DNA of 64,000 nt from Microbacterium saccharophilum (GCF_007992455.1 NZ_BKAH01000007.1:62001-126000), one strand, 5' to 3'; shown: positions 26,986-35,208, counted from the stretch's first letter. Translations and numbers: made by a program. The notes: a model not told the origin generated them from the sequence alone.

Positions 26986-28133
26986 GCCGTGACGACCTGC
27001 GCCGTGCCGAGCGGCGCGCCCGGGCCCATCTCGGCGGCGAGGCGGTTGGCCTCTTCGATCAGGGTCGCGACGATGTCGGCCTCCGGCACGGTCTTGATGA
27101 CCTCGCCCTTGACGAAGATCTGACCCTTCCCGTTGCCGGACGCCACACCGAGGTCGGCCTCGCGGGCCTCCCCCGGTCCGTTGACGACGCAGCCCATGAC
27201 GGCGACGCGCAGCGGCACGGTCATGTCCTTGAGCCCCTCGGTGACGTTGTCGGCGAGGGTGTAGACGTCGACCTGGGCGCGTCCGCACGAGGGGCACGAG
27301 ACGATCTCGAGCTTGCGCTCGCGGAGGTTCAGCGACTGCAGGATCTGGTGGCCGACCTTGACCTCCTCGGCGGGCGGGGCGGACAGCGAGACGCGGATGG
27401 TGTCGCCGATGCCCTCCGACAGCAGGATGCCGAACGCCGTCGCGCTCTTGATGGTCCCCTGGAAGGCGGGGCCGGCCTCGGTGACGCCGAGGTGCAGCGG
27501 CCAGTCGCCCATCGCGGCGAGGAGGCGGTACGCCTTCACCATGACGACGGGGTCGTTGTGCTTGACGGAGATCTTGAAGTCGTGGAAGTCGTGCTCCTCG
27601 AACAGCGACGCCTCCCAGCGGGCGCTCTCCGCGAGCGCCTCGGGGGTCGCCTTCCCGTACTTCTGGAGCAGGCGCGGGTCGAGCGACCCGGCGTTCACGC
27701 CGATCCGCAGCGACACGCCGGCGTCCTTGGCGGCCTTGGCGATCGCGCCGACCTGGTCGTCGAACTTGCGGATGTTGCCGGGGTTCACGCGCACGGCGGC
27801 GCAGCCGGCGTCGATGGCCTGGAAGACGTACTTCGGCTGGAAGTGGATGTCCGCGATGACCGGGATCTGGCTCTTCTTCGCGATGATGTGCAGCACATCG
27901 GCGTCGTCCTGCGACGGCACGGCGACGCGGACGATCTCACAGCCGGAGGCCGTGAGCTCGGCGATCTGCTGCAGGGTCCCGTTGATGTTGGTCGTCGGGG
28001 TCGTGCACATCGACTGGACGCTCACGGGGGCGTCACCGCCGACGAGGACTTTTCCTACCCGGATCTGGCGGCTCTTGCGGCGCGGGGCGAGGACGTCGGG
28101 GACCTTGGGCATCCCGAGATTGACTGCTGGCAC
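26982..28133 (-). CDS. ispG: 4-hydroxy-3-methylbut-2-enyl diphosphate synthase IspG
   Basis: A 383-residue 4Fe-4S enzyme of the MEP isoprenoid pathway that converts MEcPP to HMBPP. The start [26 protein letters not shown] is typical of actinobacteria. The barrel shows [12 protein letters not shown] and PVIADIHFQ. Cluster cysteines appear in [11 protein letters not shown] and [15 protein letters not shown]. The GTG at 28133 is 7 nt after a TAGGCT hexamer, so a near-leaderless mRNA is likely; an ATG at 28112 would give a shorter form. In many actinobacteria ispG follows dxr and rseP; here those two lie further along on the same strand but separated by plus-strand genes. Confidence 0.95.
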   Translation of the reverse strand: MPAVNLGMPKVPDVLAPRRKSRQIRVGKVLVGGDAPVSVQSMCTTPTTNINGTLQQIAELTASGCEIVRVAVPSQDDADVLHIIAKKSQIPVIADIHFQPKYVFQAIDAGCAAVRVNPGNIRKFDDQVGAIAKAAKDAGVSLRIGVNAGSLDPRLLQKYGKATPEALAESARWEASLFEEHDFHDFKISVKHNDPVVMVKAYRLLAAMGDWPLHLGVTEAGPAFQGTIKSATAFGILLSEGIGDTIRVSLSAPPAEEVKVGHQILQSLNLRERKLEIVSCPSCGRAQVDVYTLADNVTEGLKDMTVPLRVAVMGCVVNGPGEAREADLGVASGNGKGQIFVKGEVIKTVPEADIVATLIEEANRLAAEMGPGAPLGTAQVVTA

Positions 28134-28140
28134 GTCCTCA

Positions 28141-28146
28141 AGCCTA
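28141..28146 (-). promoter_or_regulatory. -10 element of ispG
   Basis: The minus strand reads TAGGCT seven bases before the ispG GTG. This gives ispG its own promoter, consistent with its separation from rseP and dxr. Confidence 0.5.
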
Positions 28147-28192
28147 CGACCCGCCGACCGGGTGCAGGCTGAGTGCGCCCGCGCGGCTGTGG

Positions 28193-28198
28193 TAGTTT
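28193..28198 (+). promoter_or_regulatory. -10 element of the trp leader
   Basis: TAGTTT stands six bases before the ATG of the leader peptide, so the attenuator transcript should begin at or next to the leader start codon. Confidence 0.6.
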
Positions 28199-28204
28199 CG
28201 GCGC

Positions 28205-28240
28205 ATGTCCGCGAACCTCACCTGGTGGCACTCCGCATAA
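28205..28240 (+). CDS. trpL: trp operon leader peptide with tandem Trp codons
   Basis: An 11-residue reading frame, [11 protein letters not shown], ends in TAA at 28238. Codons 7 and 8 are adjacent TGG Trp codons, the usual sensor of charged tRNA-Trp. It has no ribosome-binding site; the -10 hexamer is 6 nt upstream, so it would be translated from a leaderless mRNA. It lies 89 bp before a fused anthranilate synthase gene, and the RNA after it can fold into mutually exclusive hairpins ending in a terminator. Confidence 0.85.
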   Translation: MSANLTWWHSA

Positions 28241-28296
28241 GGCGGTGTGTTCGCGTGACGACTGACACAGACCGCCCCGACGGGCGGTCTTCTTCG
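28229..28296 (+). promoter_or_regulatory. Transcription attenuator of the anthranilate synthase gene
   Basis: Four pairing segments are visible. Segment 1 (CACTCCGC, 28229-28236) follows the Trp codons directly. Segment 2 (GGCGGTGTG, 28241-28249) can pair with segment 1 or with segment 3. Segment 3 (CACAGACCGCC, 28266-28276) pairs with 2 across a two-base bulge, or joins segment 4 as a terminator. A ribosome stalled at the Trp codons would cover segment 1, free segment 2 to form the 2:3 antiterminator and allow read-through; with ample Trp the terminator forms. Confidence 0.8.
28270..28296 (+). terminator. Attenuator terminator hairpin
   Basis: GACCGCCC (28270-28277) and GGGCGGTC (28282-28289) form a perfect 8-bp stem with the tetraloop CGAC, followed by the T-rich TTCTTCG. 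It lies between the leader peptide and the anthranilate synthase start and is the 3:4 structure of the attenuator. Confidence 0.8.
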
Positions 28297-28329
28297 TAGG
28301 GCGACCGCCCCCACGACGAAAGACCGACC

Positions 28330-30228
28330 ATGACCGGGTCCACTCCGCCGAACCTCGCCGCCCTCGCCTCCTCCGGGACGCCGTTCGCGCTCCTCGCCCG
28401 CGACGGCTCGACCGTCGAGGTCCTCACCGGCGACATCGTCGACGTCGCCGCGCTCGCCGACATCCCCCTCGCGGATGCCGCCGGGACGCCCCGTGAGGTG
28501 CTCGCTCTCGTCCCGTTCCGGCAGGTCGTGGAGCGGGGCTTCGAATGCCACGACGACGGGGCGCCGCTGCGCTGCCTCGTCGTGGACGCCCACGAGGCGC
28601 TGACCCTCGACGACGCGCTCGCCCAGCTCCCGACCGAGCGCGTCGCCCTCGCCGACGCCGGCTTCGACATCCCGGATGAGGAGTACGCCGCCATCGTCCG
28701 CCGCGTCATCGCGGATGAGATCGGCCGCGGCGAAGGCGCGAACTTCGTCATCCGGCGCGATTTCACCGCCGCCGTCGACGCGGATGCCGTGACGGCCGGA
28801 CTCACCTGGTTCCGCGCCCTCCTCGAGCACGAGCGGGGCGCCTACTGGACGTTCCTGATCTCCACGCCGGGGCACCTCGCCGTCGGCGCCAGCCCCGAAG
28901 CGCATGTGAGCGCGAAGGGCGGCCTCGTCACGATGAACCCGATCTCGGGAACCTTCCGGCATCCCGCCGGCGGCGCCACCGTCGAGACCCTCGCCGAGTT
29001 CCTCTCCTCCACGAAGGAGACCGAGGAGCTCTTCATGGTCGTCGACGAGGAGCTGAAGATGATGTCCGCCGTCTGCACCGACGGCGGCCGCATCACCGGA
29101 CCGCACCTGAAGGAGATGTCCCGGCTGACCCACACGGAGTACATGCTTCGCGGGCACAGCACGATGGACCCGCGCGACATCCTGCGGGAGACGATGTTCG
29201 CCCCGACCGTGACGGGCTCCCCCATGCAGAACGCGTGCACGGTCATCACGCGGCACGAGCGCTCCCCGCGCGGGTACTACTCCGGGGTCGCGGCCCTCTT
29301 CACTCCGCATCCCGGAGGCGGACACGACCTGGACGCCCCGATCCTCATCCGGACGGCATACCTCGCCGACGGCGTCCTCCGGGTCCCCGTCGGCGCCACC
29401 CTCGTCCGGCACAGCGACCCCGACGGCGAGGTCGGCGAGACCCACGGCAAGGCCGCCGGCGTGCTGGGCGCCATCGGCGCCGTGGAGCGCGACCACATCG
29501 CGGAGGCGGTCGAGCTCGATGAGGACGCGCCGGCGGCGCAGCCGCGCCTGCTGGCCGATGACCCGGCGATCGCCGCTCAGCTGTCCTCGCGCAACGCCCG
29601 GCTCGCCGCGTTCTGGCTGAACCCGCAGGATGCCGGTGCGCACGGCCCCTTCGCGGGCCGCACCGCGCTCGTCGTCGACGCCGAGGACCGCTTCACGACG
29701 ATGCTCGCGCACCAGCTGCGCCACCTGGGGTTCGAGGTGACGATCCTCCCGTGGCACGAGGTCGATGTCGCGGCGATCGACGTCGCCGATCTCGTCGTCT
29801 CCGGTCCCGGTCCCGGCGACCCGCGCGAGGCGGACAGTCCGCGCATGGCGCGGATGCGCGAGGTCGTGCGTGCGCGCCTGGCCTCGGGGCGGCCGCTCCT
29901 GGCGGTGTGCCTCAGCCACCAGATCCTCGCCGCCGAGCTGGGCCTCGGCCTCGCCCCGCTGGATTCCCCGCACCAGGGACTGCAGAAGACCGTGGACGTG
30001 TTCGGCGTGCCGGCCTCCATCGGGTTCTACAACACCTTCACCGTCCGCGTGCCGGCCGGCACCGCCGAGGTCGGGGCGACGCAGATCGCCGCGGATGCGG
30101 CATCCGGGGATGTCTATGCGCTGCGCGGTCCGGGCTACGCCTCCGTGCAGGGACACCTTGAGTCGATCCTGTCGCGGGACGGCCTGGAGACGCTCGAGCG
30201 TCTCATCACCCACGCGCTCACGTCCTGA
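28330..30228 (+). CDS. Fused anthranilate synthase (TrpE-TrpG / PhzE-like)
   Basis: A 632-residue fusion of a chorismate-binding synthase domain (about residues 1-440) and a class I glutamine amidotransferase domain (about 455-632). The synthase part contains MNPISGTFRHP, DEELKMMSAVC and SPMQNACTVI. The amidotransferase has SGPGPGDPREAD and the catalytic Cys in LLAVCLSHQILA, with a FYNTF segment that marks the PhzE-like branch. Such fusions make anthranilate, or ADIC in phenazine pathways. The tryptophan attenuator directly upstream argues for anthranilate and Trp synthesis; no phenazine genes are nearby. No other trp genes follow. It is convergent with rseP, 11 bp away. Confidence 0.9.
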   Translation: MTGSTPPNLAALASSGTPFALLARDGSTVEVLTGDIVDVAALADIPLADAAGTPREVLALVPFRQVVERGFECHDDGAPLRCLVVDAHEALTLDDALAQLPTERVALADAGFDIPDEEYAAIVRRVIADEIGRGEGANFVIRRDFTAAVDADAVTAGLTWFRALLEHERGAYWTFLISTPGHLAVGASPEAHVSAKGGLVTMNPISGTFRHPAGGATVETLAEFLSSTKETEELFMVVDEELKMMSAVCTDGGRITGPHLKEMSRLTHTEYMLRGHSTMDPRDILRETMFAPTVTGSPMQNACTVITRHERSPRGYYSGVAALFTPHPGGGHDLDAPILIRTAYLADGVLRVPVGATLVRHSDPDGEVGETHGKAAGVLGAIGAVERDHIAEAVELDEDAPAAQPRLLADDPAIAAQLSSRNARLAAFWLNPQDAGAHGPFAGRTALVVDAEDRFTTMLAHQLRHLGFEVTILPWHEVDVAAIDVADLVVSGPGPGDPREADSPRMARMREVVRARLASGRPLLAVCLSHQILAAELGLGLAPLDSPHQGLQKTVDVFGVPASIGFYNTFTVRVPAGTAEVGATQIAADAASGDVYALRGPGYASVQGHLESILSRDGLETLERLITHALTS

Positions 30229-30239
30229 TCGGCGGGAGA

Positions 30240-31534
30240 TCAGCCGAACAGGACGACCGGGTTGAAGACGTCGGCGAGGATCAGGATCCCGCCCATGACG
30301 ATGAGTCCGATCACGACGACGAAGGTGACGGGGACGAGCTTCGTCGCATCCACGGGCTTGGGGGCGGCCGCCGGAACAGCTTCGCCCACGCCCGCTTGAG
30401 ACCGTCCCACAGCGCCACGACGACGTGCCCGCCGTCCAGGGGCAGGAGCGGCACGAGGTTGAAGACGAACAGCGCGATGTTCAGCGACCCGAGGAGGCCG
30501 AGGAGCGCGGACACGCGGTTCAGGATCGGCGCGTCGATCGCCGCGACCTCGCCCGCCAGGCGACCCGCGCCGACGACGGAGAGCGGGCCGTTCGGGTCGC
30601 GATCCTGACCGGTGAACAGGTCGACGGCGGTCTGGTAGACCTTGACCGGCAGCTGCCAGATGATGCCCATCACCTGCCCGGTCTGGTCCACCGCGGAGGC
30701 CGGGCCCGCCCAGATCGGCTGACGGACGAACTCGACGGATGCCGTCATCCCGACGAAGCCGACCTCGGCGGTCGTCACCTCGCCGCCGGCGCCTTCGACC
30801 TCGCGCTCGGCGAGCATCGGGGTCACCCGCAGCGGGACGGTCTCCCCGTCTCGCTCGACGACGATCTCCAGCGCGCGTCCGGGGGCGGCCTGGATGATCG
30901 CCGAGGCATCCGAGAAGGTGGCGACGTCCGTACCGTCGACCGAGACGAGCACGTCCCCGGGAAGGATGCCGCCCTCCGCGGCCGGCGACGCCGGATCGCC
31001 GGCGTCGCACGTGGTCTGCGTCGTCCCGGCCGGCAGCACGCACTCGTTGACGGCCGCGACCGTCGTGGTCGCGGTCTGCACGCCGATGCCGCTGAACACG
31101 ATCGCGAACAGCACGAAGGCCAGCAGCAGGTTCATGACCGGGCCGCCGAGCATCACGATGACGCGCTGGTACACCGGCAGCTCGTAGAAGGCCCGGCGCT
31201 CCCCGGTCGCGACGAGCGTCTCGTCGTTCGCGGCGCGGGCGTCCTGCACCATCGTCGCGAAGAACCCCCCGCCGGCGCGTCCCTCGGCGCCGGGCGAGGG
31301 CGGGTACATGCCGGCCATCGAGATGTAGCCGCCCAGCGGGATCGCGTTGAACCCGTACTCGGTCTCCCCGAAGCGCCGCGACCACAGCGTCGGGCCGAAG
31401 CCGATCATGTACTGGCCGACGCGCACGCCGAACTTCTTGGCCGGCACGAGGTGCCCTACCTCGTGGAGCGCGATCGAGACGGCGAGCCCCACGACGAGGA
31501 GCACGACCCCGATGATGAAGGCGATGACGGTCAC
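30240..31534 (-). CDS. rseP: Site-2 metalloprotease RseP (M50), frameshifted near the C-terminus
   Basis: A membrane zinc protease that cuts anti-sigma factors or other membrane proteins. The GTG at 31534 starts a frame with HEVGH at residues 24-28, GFGPTLWSRR, FNAIPLGGYISMAGM, a PDZ region (GGILPGDVLVSVDG) and LVPLLPLDGGH. In this frame it ends at 30311 with an unrelated SPWMRRSSSPSPSSS tail. The expected ending (KPVDATKLVPVTFVVVIGLI then the last helix and FNPVVLFG) lies in the -1/+2 frame down to 30240. The switch is at a run of five C (30360-30364); six would restore one frame. It could be a sequencing error, a real frameshift or slippage. I give the extent as joined. Confidence 0.85.
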
Positions 31535-31542
31535 GAGCGCTC

Positions 31543-31548
31543 ACGCTA
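31543..31548 (-). promoter_or_regulatory. -10 element of rseP
   Basis: The minus strand reads TAGCGT eight bases before the rseP GTG, giving a leader of about two bases at most. Confidence 0.4.
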
Positions 31549-31586
31549 CCGTCCGGCGCTTTGAGTTTGCCGAGCCGCGCGCCGAC

Positions 31587-31592
31587 TAGGCT
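31587..31592 (+). promoter_or_regulatory. -10 element of the ycnI-associated membrane gene
   Basis: TAGGCT is followed by six bases (CGGAGC) and a GTG start. It is divergent from the rseP promoter, with both start codons within 65 bp. Confidence 0.6.
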
Positions 31593-31598
31593 CGGAGC

Positions 31599-32180
31599 GT
31601 GGAACGGGGACGACACGCGGCGCGCCGGGCGCGGGCCGTGCGCGGCTGCGCGGCAGCCGCCGTCGCCGTCGTCCTCGCCGCCACGGCGCACACACTCTCC
31701 GGCGGCGGCGCCCCGCCGTGGTGGCTCCTCGTCGCCGTGACACTCCTGGCCTCCCCGCTCGCCGTCGCGCTCGTCGGACGGGCCCCCGCCCTATGGCGCA
31801 CGAGCGCGGTCGTCGCCGTCAGCCAGGCTCTCCTGCACACGGCGTTCGCCGCGGTGGGGACGGATGCCCCGGCAGCGGGCGTGCGGCATGTGCACGGCGG
31901 CGCCCTCCTGGGGATCGGTTCCGCCGGAGTCGTCCTCGACCCCGGGATGATCGCCGGCCACGCGCTGGCCGCGCTCATCACGACCGTGCTGCTGGTGTGG
32001 GGCGAGCGGATGCTGCGCGGGATCGGCCGGGGACTCCGCCGTCTCCTGCGACTCCTCCCCGCCCACGCGCCCGGGTCGCCGTCGGCGCCGCCGCGCGCCG
32101 TGCCGGTCGCCCTGCCCACGCTCCCGCGGGTCCACCTCGCCTCCCTCTCCCGACGGGGACCGCCGGCCGTCTTCGGCTGA
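31599..32180 (+). CDS. Membrane protein next to ycnI, function unknown
   Basis: A 193-residue protein with about four predicted helices (residues 13-33, 40-58, 67-87 and 112-133) and a long Pro/Arg-rich cytosolic-type tail. A His-containing loop, GVRHVHGG, lies between helices three and four, and the last helix reads MIAGHALAALITTVLLVWGERML. Membrane proteins of this pattern are seen beside YcnI and copper-handling genes in actinobacteria, so a role in copper is plausible but not shown. The GTG start is placed by a -10 box 6 nt upstream. The ycnI gene follows after 62 bp. Confidence 0.7.
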   Translation: MERGRHAARRARAVRGCAAAAVAVVLAATAHTLSGGGAPPWWLLVAVTLLASPLAVALVGRAPALWRTSAVVAVSQALLHTAFAAVGTDAPAAGVRHVHGGALLGIGSAGVVLDPGMIAGHALAALITTVLLVWGERMLRGIGRGLRRLLRLLPAHAPGSPSAPPRAVPVALPTLPRVHLASLSRRGPPAVFG

Positions 32181-32242
32181 GCACGCCGCCTGCGCGGCAT
32201 CCCCCTTCGCGGCGACCCGCCGCAATGACCCGAGAGAGAACC

Positions 32243-32926
32243 ATGACCACCTCCACCCCTTCCCGCCGTCGCGCGCGCCTCCTCGGCGGCGCCGTCGCCG
32301 GCCTCGCCCTCGTCCTCGCCGCGCCGCTCGCGGCCTCCGCGCATGTGCACGTCTCGCCGACCGACGGCGCGGCGGGCACCACGACGCGGCTCGACTTCAC
32401 GTTCAGTCACGGATGCGACGGCGCCCCCACGACCGCCGTCGTCCTCGACCTGCCCGAGGGCCTCGACGCCGTCACCCCGGTGCTCGACGGCGCGTGGACG
32501 ATCACCCGCGACCTCGGCGCCGACGGCATCCCCACCATCATCACCTACACGGCGGTCGCGCCCGTCGAAGACGGCGTCAGCGCGACCGTGTCGCTCGACG
32601 TCGTCTTCGCCTCGTCCGTCGCCGACACCGAGGTCGCCTTCCCCGTGCTGCAGGAATGCGCCGAGGGTCAGAACGACTGGAGCGAGGTCGCCGAGGAGGG
32701 GCAGGACCCCCATGAGCTCGAGGCGCCCGCGCCCGTCGTGACCGTCGGCGCCCCCGCCGAGACGGGCGACGCGCACGGCGGCGACCACGCCGACGCGTCG
32801 GCGCCCGGCGGGGTGTCCGAGGGCGCGGCCGACGGGGCCGACCCGGTCGCCCGCTGGCTCGGCGGAGGCGCCCTCGTCGCCGCCGTGGCCGCGCTCATCG
32901 TCGTGCTGGTGCGCCGGCGCGCCTGA
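32243..32926 (+). CDS. ycnI: YcnI family copper-binding protein (DUF1775)
   Basis: A 227-residue exported protein. The signal peptide runs to about residue 33 and ends LAAPLAASA, so cleavage would expose an N-terminal His in HVHVSPTDGAAG, the residue that binds Cu(II) in YcnI. The beta-sandwich DUF1775 domain follows (LDFTFSHGCDGAPTTAVVLDLPEG ... ITYTAVAPVEDG), with a Trp in QNDWSEV. A linker with HGGDHAD and a C-terminal anchor helix end the protein. It is thought to hold copper outside the membrane. An ATG at 32225 in frame is a possible earlier start; 32243 gives a normal signal peptide. Confidence 0.88.
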   Translation: MTTSTPSRRRARLLGGAVAGLALVLAAPLAASAHVHVSPTDGAAGTTTRLDFTFSHGCDGAPTTAVVLDLPEGLDAVTPVLDGAWTITRDLGADGIPTIITYTAVAPVEDGVSATVSLDVVFASSVADTEVAFPVLQECAEGQNDWSEVAEEGQDPHELEAPAPVVTVGAPAETGDAHGGDHADASAPGGVSEGAADGADPVARWLGGGALVAAVAALIVVLVRRRA

Positions 32927-33027
32927 CGCGACCCCGCGGCGGGTGCGCGCACCCGCGCGCCCCGTCGCGATCGCATTCGCGCGGGCACCGGGGCGATCCG
33001 TGCGGGGGATGAGAGGATGGACGGGCC

Positions 33028-34680
33028 ATGCCCAGTGACGCCGCGCCCTCCAACCTCCCGCCCGTGCTCCGCCCGGAGAACCCTCCGCAGCGGTCCCTCG
33101 CCGAACTCGCGGAGCGCTTCGGCCGCTCGCACAGCGGCGACCTCGGCGACACCCGCCTGACCGGCATCACGCTCGCCACCGCCGACCTCCGCGCCGGCGA
33201 GGCCTTCGTGGCGATCCAGGGCGCGAAGCGGCACGGGGCGGACTTCGCCCGGACCGCCGCGGAGAAGGGCGCCGCCGCGCTCATCACCGACGCCGCGGGC
33301 GCCGAGATCGCCCGCGACGCGGGGCTTCCGATCATCGTGGTCGACGACCCGCGGGCCCTGCTGGGCGACCTCTCCGCATGGGTCTACGGCACCGGCCCGG
33401 ACGACGACCTGCCGCTCCTTCTCGCCACGACCGGCACGAACGGCAAGACGAGCGTGTCACACCTCCTCGAAGGGATCCTCGGCCAGCTGGGCGTCGTGAC
33501 GGGCCTGTCCTCCACGGCGGAGCGGCACATCGCCGGCGAGGTCATCGTGTCGCGCCTGACGACACCGGAGGCCTCCGAGTTCCACGCGCTGCTCGCGCTC
33601 ATGCGCGAGCGGGGCGTCGAGGCGGTGGCCGTCGAGGTCAGCGCCCAGGCCCTCTCCCGGCACCGCGTCGACGGCATCCTCTTCGACGTCGCAGGCTTCA
33701 CCAACCTCACCCACGATCACCTCGACGACTACGCCGACATGCGGGAGTACTTCGAGGCCAAGCTGCCGCTCTTCACGCCCGAGCGGTCGCGCCGCGCCGT
33801 CGTGTGCCTCGACTCCGCCTACGGCGCGGAGGTCGCGCAGCGCAGCACCGTCCCGGCCGTGACGATCATCACTCCCGCGATCGCCGTCGACCCGTCCGCC
33901 GCGGCGGACTGGCGCGTCGAGATCGTCGAGGAGCGCCAGGACGGCACCGAGTTCACTCTGACGGGGCCGGAGGGCCGGTCCCTCACGACGACCGTCCCGG
34001 TCATCGGCCGCCACATGGCCGCCAACGCCGGCCTCGCGATCGTCATGCTCCTCGAGGGCGGCTACACCTGGGAGCGGCTCGTCGCCGTGCTCGACGGCGG
34101 CCGCATCGACGCACACCTCCCCGGTCGCACGCAGCGGGTGTCCGGCGACCGCGGACCCGCCGTCTACATCGACTTCGGGCACTCCCCCGACGCGTTCGAG
34201 AAGACGCTCGCCGCCGTGCGGCGGGTAACGCCCGGCACCGTGCTCATGCTCTTCGGCGCCGACGGCGACCGCGACGCGACGAAACGGCACGACATGGGCC
34301 GGACGGCGGTGGAGGGCAGCGACATCCTCATCGTCACCGACCACCACCCGCGTTTCGAGGACCCCGACGCGATCCGTGCAACCCTCGTCGAGGGCGCCCG
34401 ACGCGCGGCGCCGGATGCCGACATCCACGAGTACTCGCCGCCCGAGCGGGCGATCCGGGAGGCCGTCGCGCTCGTCGGCGACGGCGACGCCATCCTGTGG
34501 GCGGGGCCCGGCCACCAGGATTACCGCGACATCCGGGGCGTCCGCACACCGTACTCGGCGCGCGAGCTCGCGCGCCGCGCGCTGCGCGACGCGGGCTGGC
34601 CCGTCCCCGAGCCGTCCTGGCCCGTGCCATACCCGGCCGACGAGACACCGCTCTCCGACCCCTCACGCCCGCTGGCCTGA
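33028..34680 (+). CDS. MurE-like Mur ligase (UDP-MurNAc-tripeptide synthetase family)
   Basis: A 550-residue Mur ligase. The P-loop TTGTNGKTS is at residues 134-142, SRLTTPEASEFHALL and VAVEVSAQALSRHRVDG match the MurE middle domain, and FTNLTHDHLDDY is the usual follow-on. In the C-terminal domain the amino-acid selectivity motif is DHHPR (438-442), in place of the DNPR of meso-diaminopimelate ligases. MurE adds the third residue of the peptidoglycan stem. Microbacteriaceae have unusual type B peptidoglycan, so a non-Dap substrate is possible. The gene stands alone, away from any division-wall cluster, so it may be a second copy. Confidence 0.82.
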   Translation: MPSDAAPSNLPPVLRPENPPQRSLAELAERFGRSHSGDLGDTRLTGITLATADLRAGEAFVAIQGAKRHGADFARTAAEKGAAALITDAAGAEIARDAGLPIIVVDDPRALLGDLSAWVYGTGPDDDLPLLLATTGTNGKTSVSHLLEGILGQLGVVTGLSSTAERHIAGEVIVSRLTTPEASEFHALLALMRERGVEAVAVEVSAQALSRHRVDGILFDVAGFTNLTHDHLDDYADMREYFEAKLPLFTPERSRRAVVCLDSAYGAEVAQRSTVPAVTIITPAIAVDPSAAADWRVEIVEERQDGTEFTLTGPEGRSLTTTVPVIGRHMAANAGLAIVMLLEGGYTWERLVAVLDGGRIDAHLPGRTQRVSGDRGPAVYIDFGHSPDAFEKTLAAVRRVTPGTVLMLFGADGDRDATKRHDMGRTAVEGSDILIVTDHHPRFEDPDAIRATLVEGARRAAPDADIHEYSPPERAIREAVALVGDGDAILWAGPGHQDYRDIRGVRTPYSARELARRALRDAGWPVPEPSWPVPYPADETPLSDPSRPLA

Positions 34681-34737
34681 CGCGCCCCCGGGGCCTGGCC
34701 CGTGCTGGGCCTGACGCGCCGCGCTCGGCGCCAGAAT

Positions 34738-34951
34738 GGGGTCACACCGCGCCGCCTCACAGGCCTCGAGGCGACGCGAACCGCCCCCATTCCCTGCGGC
34801 ACGGACGAGCGAACGGGATCGGGGTCACCTCGTGCCGCTTCGGCCCACTCGAGGCGGCGCGAACCGCCCCCATTCCCTGCGGCACGGAGGAACGAACGGG
34901 ATCGGGGTCACCTCATGCCGCTTCGGCCCGTTCGAGGCGGCGCGAACCGAC
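34738..34951. repeat. Tandem 83-bp repeat, two full copies and one partial
   Basis: Units begin with GGGGTCAC at 34738, 34821 and 34904, giving an exact 83-bp period. Copies one and two share CGCGAACCGCCCCCATTCCC and the following GCGGCACGGA without change; copy three breaks off after about 48 bp. A partial trace of the unit end (GAATGGGGTC) precedes copy one. The repeats lie in the 528-bp gap between the MurE-like gene and pflB. I see no supportable gene in them. Their origin, perhaps a repeated intergenic element, is unknown. Confidence 0.85.
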
Positions 34952-35028
34952 CCGAACTCTGGCACATCCGCCCCGCGGACCTCGCGCGGACCCGGCGCGA
35001 AACTGCGGCGCGGAACCCGCGGGGCCTT

Positions 35029-35043
35029 TGTGGCCAGGCCACA
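35029..35043. promoter_or_regulatory. 15-bp palindrome upstream of pflB
   Basis: TGTGGCCAGGCCACA is a perfect palindrome around a single central base, about 165 bp before the pflB start. It resembles TGTG-CACA sites of the CRP/FNR family, but its spacing is one base short of that consensus. It could be an operator or a small hairpin. Confidence 0.35.
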
Positions 35044-35107
35044 GTCGCGACCGGCGGACCCGCGCCGGCGATTGTGGCATCCGTGCACCCCCTAGCCGTG
35101 GTCTGAC

Positions 35108-35121
35108 CATAGCGCTATGCT
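35108..35121 (+). promoter_or_regulatory. pflB promoter -10 with overlapping palindrome
   Basis: The perfect 12-bp palindrome CATAGCGCTATG (35108-35119) overlaps a good -10 hexamer TATGCT (35116-35121), about 90 bp before pflB. A regulator bound here would block or adjust RNA polymerase. Control by oxygen or redox state is inferred only from the gene served. Confidence 0.45.
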
Positions 35122-35208
35122 GGTCCCAACCGGCACGCCGAGCGGAATACCGCCACCAGACGGGGACCACCCGACGCGCTCGATCCCACGAGGACATGAG
35201 GAAGCGAC

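Noticed and set aside
28330..30228. PhzE-like fusion as part of a phenazine cluster
   Set aside because: No other phenazine genes are present, and a tryptophan attenuator directly precedes it, which fits anthranilate synthesis.
34738..34951. Tandem repeats as a CRISPR array
   Set aside because: Units are adjacent with no unique spacers, have an 83-bp period and no cas genes are nearby.
35029..35043. TGTGGCCAGGCCACA as a CRP/FNR consensus site
   Set aside because: The distance between TGTG and CACA is one base shorter than the consensus, so I list it only as a palindrome of unknown role.
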